A DNA stretch of 64,000 nucleotides from Desulfurivibrionaceae bacterium (GTDB lineage Bacteria; Desulfobacterota; Desulfobulbia; Desulfobulbales; VMSU01): assembly GCA_030145275.1 (NCBI GenBank), contig JAQYVV010000010.1:1-64000 (forward strand). The letters run 5' to 3'. A model generated the notes under the pieces. It was not told the origin of the DNA. It ran no database searches and saw only the letters and a list, made by a program, of their open reading frames with translations. This document shows positions 1-8,799 of the stretch, piece by piece. Made by a program: the position numbers and the translations under genes. The number at the start of each line of letters is the position of its first letter. The first letter of the stretch is position 1.

Positions 1-1
1 A

Positions 2-2527
2 CACCAGGCGCGAATTTGACACTCCGCAACCGTTGCCAGTTTGGCAACTTCGTTTGGCCGTGGCGCAATGACCAACCATTGGATCGATATCCGCAACTCG
101 GATGTTGTTCTGATAATGGGCGCAAACCCCGCTGAAAATCACCCTATCTCTTTCCAGTATGTCCTTGAAGCCAAGGAGCACGGCGCCAAGATTCTGAGCG
201 TCGACCCCCGCTTTACCCGCACCAGCACCAAAGCGGATATATTTGCACCGCTTCGCAGCGGCACCGACATCGCTTTTCTCGGCGGGATGATCAACTACAT
301 CCTGAGCAACGATCTCCAGCACAAAGAATACATGCAGCTGCACACCAATGCGACCTTTCTGGTCGATCCCCTTTTCCAGATGCCGGGTGAACTGGACGGT
401 CTGTTCTCCGGTTACGATGCCAAAAAACGCAGTTACGACAAAGCGACTTGGGCTTTCCAGCGTGACGCCAACGGCGTGCCAAAGAGTGACCCAGACATGC
501 AGGACCCAAACTGCGTCCTACAGCTACTCAAAAAGCACTACTCACGCTACAGCCCAGATATGGTTTCAGATATCACCGGTACTCCGCCCGACAAACTCGC
601 GGAAATCTATCAAAATTACGGCTCTTCCGGTAAACCCGGCAAGGCGGGAACCATTATGTACGCCATGGGCTGGACCCAGCATACCGTCGGCACCCAAAAC
701 ATCAGGACCATGGCCATTATTCAGCTTTTATTGGGCAACATCGGCATAGCCGGCGGCGGCGTCAATGCGCTGCGCGGAGAATCGAACGTGCAAGGCTCAA
801 CCGACCATTGTCTGCTGTTCCACATTCTCCCCGGCTACCTGCCGACACCGAAAGCAGGCCTGAAAGATCTGGCCACTTACATAGAGAAGACCACACCAAC
901 CACCAATGATCCCCAAAGCGCCAACTGGTGGGGCAACCGCAGCAAATACATCACCTCCCTGCTTCGTGCCCTCTTCGACACCAACCTGACCGCCGAGGAT
1001 GAATTCGGCTACCAGCTCCTGCCAAAACTAGATGCTGGTCAGAACGCCTCCTGGCTCATGATCTTTGATCGGATGTTCCGTGATCAGGTCAAAGGTTTCT
1101 TCGCCTGGGGTCAAAACCCGGCCTGCAGCGGCAGCAACGCCAACAAGGTGCGCCAAGCCATGTCTAAACTCGACTGGATGGTGGCTGTTAACCTGTTTGA
1201 CAACGAAACCGCTTCATTCTGGAAAGGCCCGGGGATGGACCCGGCCAATATCGACACAGAGGTCTTCTTCCTGCCGGTGGCAGCCTCCTTTGAAAAGGAA
1301 GGAAGTATCACCAATTCGGGACGCTGGGCCCAATGGCGCTACCAGGCGGTGGAACCTCTCGGCAACAGTCGCCATGACTCAGAACTGATAAACGAACTAC
1401 AGCACCGGGTGCGGCAGCGCTATGCCGCTGAAAACGGCGCCTTCCCCGACCCTATACTGAAATTGAGCTGGAATTACGGTTTCAAACTCCTGGATGGCAA
1501 AGTCCGTAAAATTGATATCCATGCGGTAGCCAAAGAGATCAACGGCTACTTTCTTGTCGACAAGGAGATTAAAGGTAAGCTCTACAAAAAAGGCGATCTG
1601 GTCCCCTCCTTTGCCTTTTTGCAAGACGATGGTTCGACCTCGTCAGGCAACTGGCTCTATTGCCAAAGCTACAATAGCTCCGGCAATAACATGGCCCGCC
1701 GTGGCCAAAAAGATCCAAGCGGAGTTGGTCTCTACCCCGAATGGTCCTGGTGCTGGCCGGTCAACCGCCGCATTTTATACAACCGCGCCTCGGTCAATGC
1801 CGACGGAGTCCCTTGGAACAAGGAAAAACCAGTCATCTATTGGAACGGCTCCAAATGGAAGGGGGATGTTCCCGACGGTGGCTGGAAACCTCTGTCACAA
1901 GCCGGCACCAGAAAATCCTTCATCATGCTGCCCGACGGAGTCGCCTCAATTTTTAGCGCTGGCATGAAGGAAGGACCTTTCCCTGAGCACTATGAACCGC
2001 TGGAGAGCCCCATCGAGAAGAACTCTCTCTCCGGCACCAAAAACAATCCGGCCATAAAGCTCTTTTACGAAGGAGACGAAAAACTGGAGGTAGATGTCTA
2101 TTACTCCTCCGACAACCGTTATCCATTTGTAGGCACCACCTACCGGGTCACCGAACACTGGCAGACCGGGATCATGACCAGAAACACTCCGTGGCTGCTG
2201 GAAATGCAGCCGAAAATGTTCGTTGAGATCAGCGTGGAACTGGCCAAAGACCAGGGTATCGGTCAAGGTGAGTTGCTCAAAGTCAGCTCGGGAAGAGGCA
2301 GTGTTGAAGCTGTAGCCGTCGTTACCAGGCGCTTTAGACCCTTTAAGGTCCAAGGGAAAACCGTCCATGAGGTGGGCCTGCCTTGGTGCTACGGCTGGAA
2401 CACCCCAAATTGCGGGGACAGCGCCAATCTGTTAACCCCAACCATCGGCGATGCCAATACCATGATCCCAGAAACAAAGGCCTTCATGGTTAATGTCGAA
2501 AAAATCAGTGGGGGGAGAAAAACATGA
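2..2527 (+). CDS. fdnG: Formate dehydrogenase-N/O major (alpha) subunit, selenocysteine-containing, 5'-truncated by window edge
   Basis: In-frame codons upstream of the listed ORF read HQAR-I-U(TGA 17-19)-HSATVASLATSFGRGAMTNHW, matching the FdnG/FdoG active-site Sec motif (..QARV-U-HGPTVASLAPTFGRGAMTNHW..). The listed start at 41 is an internal TTG. Confidence 0.95.
17..50 (+). promoter_or_regulatory. UGA(Sec) codon plus bacterial SECIS hairpin
   Basis: TGA at 17-19. Perfect 7-bp stem GTTGCCA(32-38)/TGGCAAC(42-48) with loop GTT (39-41). GU of the loop lies +20/+21 from UGA, as in E. coli fdhF. Confidence 0.88.
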
Positions 2528-3306
2528 AACGAAAAGCCTTTTTGATCGACACCACCCGCTGCACCGCCTGCCGCAGCTGTCAGGTCGCCTGTAAACAGTG
2601 GAACAAACTCGAAGCTGAAGCAACGGTCAACCGCGGCAGCTATGAAAATCCCCCGGATCTAACCCCGCAGCTCTACAATCAGATTCATTTTATCGAAAAA
2701 GAGCATGGGGATGACTTTAATGATTTTCGCTGGCTATTCATCAACCGGCGCTGCATGCATTGCGCTGATGCCGGCTGCATGAAGGTCTGTCCAGCAGAAG
2801 GGGCTCTCTATCGTACCAAGGAGGGGATGGTCGTCTATGACCAGGATAAATGCATCGGCTGTCACTACTGCGTCAATGCCTGTCCTTTTGATGTGCCGCG
2901 CTTCGACACCCAGCAAAAAGTTACCAAGTGCCACGGCTGTATGGACCGGGTACAAAACGGCCTGTTACCAGCCTGTGTTAAGGCCTGCCCCACAAATACC
3001 CTTCAATTCGGTGATCGCGATCAGCTAATCGCCGAGGCCAAGGCGGAAGGCAAAAAACTTTACGGTGAAAACGATCTTGGCGGACTCGGGGTTCTCTATG
3101 TTCTTGATGATAAACCAGGCACATATAAACTGCCGGAAAACCCTGCCATTCCTGCTTCAATCCTGTTCTGGAAAGATGTCGTAAAACCGCTGGGAATTTT
3201 CGGCTTCTGGGGCGTCGTCGGCGCAGCAGCCCTGCACTATGTGACCGTTGGCCCAAAGAAGATAGAAGACTCATCTGAGCAGCCAGACAATGGAGGTGAA
3301 TCATGA
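2524..3306 (+). CDS. fdnH: Formate dehydrogenase iron-sulfur (beta) subunit
   Basis: Multiple 4Fe-4S CxxCxxCxxxC clusters (CTACRSCQVACKQW, CIGCHYCVNACPFDVPRF), C-terminal TM helix, overlaps fdnG stop. Confidence 0.93.
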   Translation: MKRKAFLIDTTRCTACRSCQVACKQWNKLEAEATVNRGSYENPPDLTPQLYNQIHFIEKEHGDDFNDFRWLFINRRCMHCADAGCMKVCPAEGALYRTKEGMVVYDQDKCIGCHYCVNACPFDVPRFDTQQKVTKCHGCMDRVQNGLLPACVKACPTNTLQFGDRDQLIAEAKAEGKKLYGENDLGGLGVLYVLDDKPGTYKLPENPAIPASILFWKDVVKPLGIFGFWGVVGAAALHYVTVGPKKIEDSSEQPDNGGES

Positions 3307-3920
3307 TATCAAATAACTATATCGATCGTTTTAACACCTTCGACCGCATTCTCCACTGGACGGTTGCCCTTTCCTTCTTTCTCCTGTTCCTGTCTGGAGT
3401 AGGACTTTTTGCCAATGCCTTCTTCGGCTTTTTTGAAATGTTTGGCGGGCCGCAGCAAGCGATCATGGTGCACAAATGGACCGGAGTAGTTTTTTTCGTC
3501 GGCTCAATTATACTTTTTCTAAGCCATGCCGGAGACACCTGCCGCTTTGACGCTGATGACATCAGATGGATCGCCAAACTCGGGGGCTACCTATCCCGCA
3601 AGCATCAGGATATACCCCAAAGCAAGTTCAACGCCGGGCAAAAACTGTTTGGTATTTTCGCCATCATCGCCACTCTGGTCATGGGTATAACCGGATGGAT
3701 CATTTGGGACCCGACCGCATACAGCCGTGAACTGACCCAGTTGTCGCTGATGCTGCACGGACTTTTCTTTACCCTTTTCATGATCGCTATGGTCGTCCAT
3801 ATCTACCTGGCCACCATCGCCAACCCCGGTACAATTGAAGGGATGCTCTGGGGCCAGGTGCGTAAAAGCTGGGCAAAGGCACATGCAATCAAATGGTATC
3901 AGAAGATGCTCAAAAGCTGA
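3303..3920 (+). CDS. fdnI: Formate dehydrogenase cytochrome b (gamma) subunit
   Basis: Four hydrophobic helices, RFNTFDRILHWTVALSFF...MVHKWTG...MLHG motifs, translationally coupled to fdnH. Confidence 0.9.
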   Translation: MISNNYIDRFNTFDRILHWTVALSFFLLFLSGVGLFANAFFGFFEMFGGPQQAIMVHKWTGVVFFVGSIILFLSHAGDTCRFDADDIRWIAKLGGYLSRKHQDIPQSKFNAGQKLFGIFAIIATLVMGITGWIIWDPTAYSRELTQLSLMLHGLFFTLFMIAMVVHIYLATIANPGTIEGMLWGQVRKSWAKAHAIKWYQKMLKS

Positions 3921-4092
3921 CAATTGTTCCGCCGGGGCGCTTCGTGTTCTGCCTCGGCGGGAATTTTGACCATATCTTCGCGCCATTGTCCGCAAACAAG
4001 AGGTGAACGGATGAGAGTGCTAATCTGCCTGTTCTGCGGCACAGTAGCATCCTGCCTGAAGAATATCCGTAGCCCATACCCAAGAGGGATCT

Positions 4093-4959
4093 ATGCTGCA
4101 GAAACGATTAGAAAGCCTTGAAAAACTTGCTGAAGCAAAACCATCCTTGGCCGATGCCTGCCGGTTTCATAGCCGCATATTCCAGCTGATCGCCAATGCT
4201 GAAAAGTTCGTGCACCTCACTATTGATAACACGGTGGCAGCACAGCGCCGGGAACAGGGTTTTCCATTACTCAGTGGCACCACGCTGCAGTTTGATGCCA
4301 AAGCCGCAAAGGACTTTTTTGCTGATTTACTACAGACGCTGCACAAATATGGCCAGCAGAAACAAAAAGAACTACAGATTATGTCAACTGCCTTGCAGGC
4401 AGATGACCTTGACTTGGAATGCCTGCTTCGGGCTACCCTTGATCGGGACCAGACTCCAATCAGGCAAACGGCTGAAAAGATAAATGTGCGTCCGACCTTA
4501 CTAGAATACTGCCTGAGCACAGCTCTCGGGGCAGCCCTGCAACAATGCCGCACTGAAGGTCTGAAAGCAGACAACAGCAGCTGGCACCATGGCTATTGCC
4601 CGATATGCGGCGGCCTGCCATCCATCGCCGAATTGCATGGTAAAGAAGGGGAAAAGATTCTGCATTGCGGACTATGTAGAAACAGCTGGGCCTTCCGTCG
4701 CCTTACCTGTGTCCACTGTGGCAATAGCGACCAGAAAACCCTCGCCTACTTCACCGCCGAGGGAGAAGTTGGTTACCGAGTTGATATCTGCCATGGGTGC
4801 GACGGCTACATTAAGGTTGTTGACAGCCGTGAACGCGGCGAAGAATTGATTCTGGAAGTTGAGGATATCGCCACCCTGCATCTTGACCTGCTCGCCGCCA
4901 AAGAAGGTTTCATTTGCGGCAAAAAAAATCCAGTGCAAAGCCAGAGTGAAGAAGTCTGA
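4093..4959 (+). CDS. fdhE: Formate dehydrogenase accessory protein FdhE
   Basis: CPICGGLPSIAEL..LHCGLCRNSWAFRRLTCVHCGN zinc/iron CxxC motifs of FdhE; downstream of fdnGHI. Confidence 0.9.
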   Translation: MLQKRLESLEKLAEAKPSLADACRFHSRIFQLIANAEKFVHLTIDNTVAAQRREQGFPLLSGTTLQFDAKAAKDFFADLLQTLHKYGQQKQKELQIMSTALQADDLDLECLLRATLDRDQTPIRQTAEKINVRPTLLEYCLSTALGAALQQCRTEGLKADNSSWHHGYCPICGGLPSIAELHGKEGEKILHCGLCRNSWAFRRLTCVHCGNSDQKTLAYFTAEGEVGYRVDICHGCDGYIKVVDSRERGEELILEVEDIATLHLDLLAAKEGFICGKKNPVQSQSEEV

Positions 4960-5045
4960 CCCATGCCTATTATCCCAAATGTTATCGAAAGCAATGGAGG
5001 AACAACTTTAGTACAGCATGGATTTTCTGTCAGGAAACTGAGGAA

Positions 5046-5720
5046 TCATTTGTCAAGCCATCTTTGTAATATATCATTCGGCAGCAATGGAGAAGCGGTC
5101 GTGCTGTTGTTTTGTTCTGCAACCCTGACAGGCTCTGCGGAGCTGATTTCTCTCTCAACTTCATGCATTTCTTCCTGCGGAGACAACTCTGCGCTTTGAG
5201 AATCGGTTATTGTATCTTCTTCAAGATTAACTCCAGTATCAGGGTCTTTCTCGGTCTGCTCTTTTTGTTCCGCTGCGTCAAGCTTGCTCTGTAATTCGTC
5301 AATTTGTTCTTCTAAAGCCGATTTTTGCTCTTCCCAGGTTGCTTTTTCGTCTTCCCAGGCATCTTTTTGTTTATCCTCCAGCTGAAATTCTACTTCCTGC
5401 TCCTCGGCGACGCTTACTATTTCTAGTTTCAAGGCAGTGTTTTCCTCTGAGAGCCTGCTAATCTCATCCTGCTGTACTGCCATTATTTTTTCCAGCTCTT
5501 CAATCCTTCCTACCTTTTTCTCCACCTCTTCGTACTGGTCTTTTGCATTTTTCAACTGTTTATTCAGCAAAGCAAGCTCGTCAACCTGTTCAGTCAGACC
5601 GGCCATTCCTTTCAATTGGATGGCCGCCTTTCTGGCTGAAATCCCGTCAAGCTCTTCCTGTTTTTCCCTCAAACTTTTTTCTAACTCTTCAATTGTTTTT
5701 TGATATTCATTGCTGTCCAT
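5046..5720 (-). CDS. Coiled-coil protein of unknown function
   Basis: 224 aa, E/K/Q/L-rich heptad-like sequence throughout, no TM; 10 bp downstream of the PBP gene on the same strand. Confidence 0.7.
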   Translation of the reverse strand: MDSNEYQKTIEELEKSLREKQEELDGISARKAAIQLKGMAGLTEQVDELALLNKQLKNAKDQYEEVEKKVGRIEELEKIMAVQQDEISRLSEENTALKLEIVSVAEEQEVEFQLEDKQKDAWEDEKATWEEQKSALEEQIDELQSKLDAAEQKEQTEKDPDTGVNLEEDTITDSQSAELSPQEEMHEVEREISSAEPVRVAEQNNSTTASPLLPNDILQRWLDK

Positions 5721-5730
5721 TGCCTGTCTC

Positions 5731-8562
5731 CTAATTAATCTTTATTTTATGTTTCAAAGGGACCAGATTAAGGGATTTTGTTTTGAATGGAATTTTTTCA
5801 TCACAATAGTACTCAACAAGTTTGATAAATAAATCGTCTTTACCTTGATAAATAGCATTGTTGGTATTGAGGATCTGCCCAAGCGCCTCCTCATGACCAT
5901 CCACCCCGATAATATTTTCAAAAATATATTTCTCTTGGCATTTCCCATGTAATAAATGCTCTGCGTATTTATTGACATTGGCCATATATAAATGATTGTT
6001 CCTAAAATCCGCATTGCTGCGTTTTGCATGGTCTACAGATTTATTTACCATTCGTTCGATTTCTTTATCAAAGAGGTGATCAAATATCTTGCCGGCGATT
6101 TTCACCGGACCGTCCCCGGAACTGCCGACACTCTTCATTCCACCCGTGTTAGTTGTTACCGTGACCAGCATAGTAATGGTTTCATCAGGGTGGAGATCGC
6201 GATCCTGGTAAGGATTGAAGTGGCCGATGAACAGTGCGCTTTTATTTTGGGGAGCTGTGCCGGTTTTACCGGACACCAAATTTGTATAGTATTTAAACTC
6301 GCTCTTCATGCCAGAGGCGGTTCCCCTGTTACAAATTTCATAAAGGGCCATCATTTCCTGCTTGCGCTCCTGATCTGCTTCAAAAAGGGGGATGGGGCTG
6401 TATTCAGGATCTGACTGACGTTCGTAGATGGACGCACCATTGATCACAATTCTTTTTACAAAAGAAGGCTGCCGGTATTTACCATCAAGGAAGGCATTAT
6501 AAAGCCCAAGCCATTTTTGCACAGGCACGTCTGAAGACCCTATACCGAAAGGCCAGGACTTGGCCTCTTCCCTGTTGTAATCCAAACCTATTTCGTCAAA
6601 ACCTAAAAGCATGGCATTTCTGACCAGGCGATCATTATACATCCTGGCAAAAATTGTATTGACTGAGATTACCTGGGCTTCAAGTAAGGAATAGGACCTG
6701 CCGAGGTATCGGTTTCTGCCCTGGCCGCGCTCGTTGTACCTATACCAGTTCCTGGGGAGCCACAACTCTTTGCCCGCACTTTCAACATATTTATACTCCA
6801 GCGGTTTATCCACATAAGTGGCCTGCAAGTCTGTATTATGGGTAACCATGTTGTAATAGGAAATGATAGGTTTAATCGTCGAAGAGGGAGCAAATTTTGC
6901 GTTCTTGTCCAACAAATCGATAATTATTTTCGTGGCATTATTACTGTCCGCCTTAACCGCTTCCGCGCCTGAGGGGCTTGAGCTGTCGGTCTGCCAGAAC
7001 TCTTTACCGCCAATATAGGCTATAATTTCGCCTTTTCTGTTGATTGCAACCACGCCAACATTGATGTGCTGGAAAAGATATTTCATGAACCCTTCAAAAT
7101 CGTAATAGGGGGGCGAAATATTTTCTCTCCTATATACCTCCAGGTCCTGTTGCCATCTTTGTTTATTTCTTTTTCTAAGAACCTGTTCAAAATCCGGACT
7201 GTTTAAAAATTTGGCGATGATCTGTTTTATTTGTTCAACCATGGCCAAATCAACACCGGTCTCAATAACTACATCTCCCTTTTCATCCAACAAAAGTTCG
7301 CTTCCTGAAATTTTGCGTCCATTTACATTGTAATTTCGTGAGGTTACCTCCCTGACAACATTCCAGGAGGTCCATTGCTCCTTGCCGTAAAGCGGTGAAC
7401 TAAAATTACGAAATCCAATTCTTCTTATTGATTCTTCATCATCTATAAACCAATTTAAATATTCTTCTTGGCTAATTTCCTCCTTGCCCCGCAGGTAAGC
7501 GAGGGCCAGGTTTATCTTATTAACAGCACTTTTAGCATGGAAGCGGCGTGCCTCGGAAAGCTCTCCAAAGTCTTTGCCTTTAATAGCTATGTCGTAAAAG
7601 GCCAGTTTCCGGTTATGATTAGGAATAAAAGAACCGATGGCCACTAATTGCTGATAGTTTAACTCAGTAAGGTCTTTTTTGAAGTAGTTTCTGGCTGCGG
7701 CCTGGAACCCGTAGATATTACTGCCGACCGGGACGGTATTGATATAAAAATCCAGGCATTTATCTTTGCCGAATTTTGAGACCATCATATAGGCAATTAT
7801 TATTTCCTCAAATTTATTGGCTATGGTCCTTTTATCATTGCCAAGTATCTTTTTGGCATTTTGCATGACCAAAGTACTAGCCCCCCTGGTATTCCCCCCC
7901 AGGGTGTCTTTGACTGCACCAACCAGGTTTACCCAGCTGACACCGGGGTGAACCAGAAAAGCATTCACATACCAAGGATTATTGCGGTGCGGCATGAAAT
8001 AATGGTCTTCGCAAGCCATTATCGCCTTTTTGGCTTTTTCGGGTATCTGGGCTGTTACTTTTCTTTTACCGTATGATTTAATTACCGTTCCCTGCGCACC
8101 AACAATCTTGGCTGAATGGGCATAGCTTTCAAGGTTGTCAGGTAAACGCGACAATGAGGCCGTGTCATAAATTGCCCTGACGGCAAACAACTCGATAAGA
8201 TGCTGGGACGGACCGGGTATGTAGTTGACGATAAAGAGGGTCAGGAGTGCTAGAACACCCCATTTAATGACCCGGGGGATCCAATAAATGGCCCAAAAAG
8301 AGGCTCGGCGAAAAAGACTGTCCCAGGGGAAAGCAATTTTCATGGTGGGATCTTCGGCAAGCGCTTGTATATACTTATGGGCACTTGCTTCAACATCTTT
8401 GCTTTTCTTCAGTTTGCTTAAAACTGCTTTTTTATTAACTCCTTTGCCAATGTCCTTTGAGGAAAAAAAGTGGCGGAAAGTCTTGAGTTTAAGCGCCTGG
8501 CGTCGCGGGTCCGACTCACTGGACTCGTTACTATCTTCAATATTGTCATTGTTGTTTTTCAC
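5731..8562 (-). CDS. Class A penicillin-binding protein (GT51 glycosyltransferase plus transpeptidase), divergent
   Basis: GT51-like CEDHYF...GGNTRGASTLVMQNAKKIL...YINTVPVGSNIYGFQAAARNYF; transpeptidase SSTIKP, SVN and KTGT motifs; N-terminal TM. Confidence 0.85.
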   Translation of the reverse strand: MKNNNDNIEDSNESSESDPRRQALKLKTFRHFFSSKDIGKGVNKKAVLSKLKKSKDVEASAHKYIQALAEDPTMKIAFPWDSLFRRASFWAIYWIPRVIKWGVLALLTLFIVNYIPGPSQHLIELFAVRAIYDTASLSRLPDNLESYAHSAKIVGAQGTVIKSYGKRKVTAQIPEKAKKAIMACEDHYFMPHRNNPWYVNAFLVHPGVSWVNLVGAVKDTLGGNTRGASTLVMQNAKKILGNDKRTIANKFEEIIIAYMMVSKFGKDKCLDFYINTVPVGSNIYGFQAAARNYFKKDLTELNYQQLVAIGSFIPNHNRKLAFYDIAIKGKDFGELSEARRFHAKSAVNKINLALAYLRGKEEISQEEYLNWFIDDEESIRRIGFRNFSSPLYGKEQWTSWNVVREVTSRNYNVNGRKISGSELLLDEKGDVVIETGVDLAMVEQIKQIIAKFLNSPDFEQVLRKRNKQRWQQDLEVYRRENISPPYYDFEGFMKYLFQHINVGVVAINRKGEIIAYIGGKEFWQTDSSSPSGAEAVKADSNNATKIIIDLLDKNAKFAPSSTIKPIISYYNMVTHNTDLQATYVDKPLEYKYVESAGKELWLPRNWYRYNERGQGRNRYLGRSYSLLEAQVISVNTIFARMYNDRLVRNAMLLGFDEIGLDYNREEAKSWPFGIGSSDVPVQKWLGLYNAFLDGKYRQPSFVKRIVINGASIYERQSDPEYSPIPLFEADQERKQEMMALYEICNRGTASGMKSEFKYYTNLVSGKTGTAPQNKSALFIGHFNPYQDRDLHPDETITMLVTVTTNTGGMKSVGSSGDGPVKIAGKIFDHLFDKEIERMVNKSVDHAKRSNADFRNNHLYMANVNKYAEHLLHGKCQEKYIFENIIGVDGHEEALGQILNTNNAIYQGKDDLFIKLVEYYCDEKIPFKTKSLNLVPLKHKIKIN

Positions 8563-8799
8563 TGGTGCTCCGAAATCCTGCTCAAATAAAGCTATATAAA
8601 AAATTTAGGGAAAATGACTCTCATGTTATATAGTTAAAGTATATAGTCTTTTAATCCGATAAATGTTCAAAACATATAGAAATATATTAAGTCATCTTAA
8701 TTACGGCATTGTTATTAATAACCTTTATCGGACAAAGAATGGAAAACAATTAAAGCAACACAATTATTTCCAAAGTCTTTGCATATTTAGAAAATCCTT

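Noticed and set aside
348-749. Alternative-frame ORFs inside fdnG (e.g. 348-749, 1065-1388, 1554-1967)
   Set aside because: Overlap a well-supported CDS with no domain signal.
4011-4121. Possible 36-aa ORF MRVLICLFCGTVASCLKNIRSPYPRGIYAAETIRKP upstream of fdhE
   Set aside because: Has a GAGGTG-like RBS but overlaps the fdhE start in another frame and lacks any recognisable motif; not enough support to call.
7861-8076. Short antisense ORF and C6/C7 runs in the PBP gene as a phase-variable tract
   Set aside because: Runs are short and interrupted, encoding GGNTRGA in the GT51 motif; slippage is less likely than at the G10 tract.
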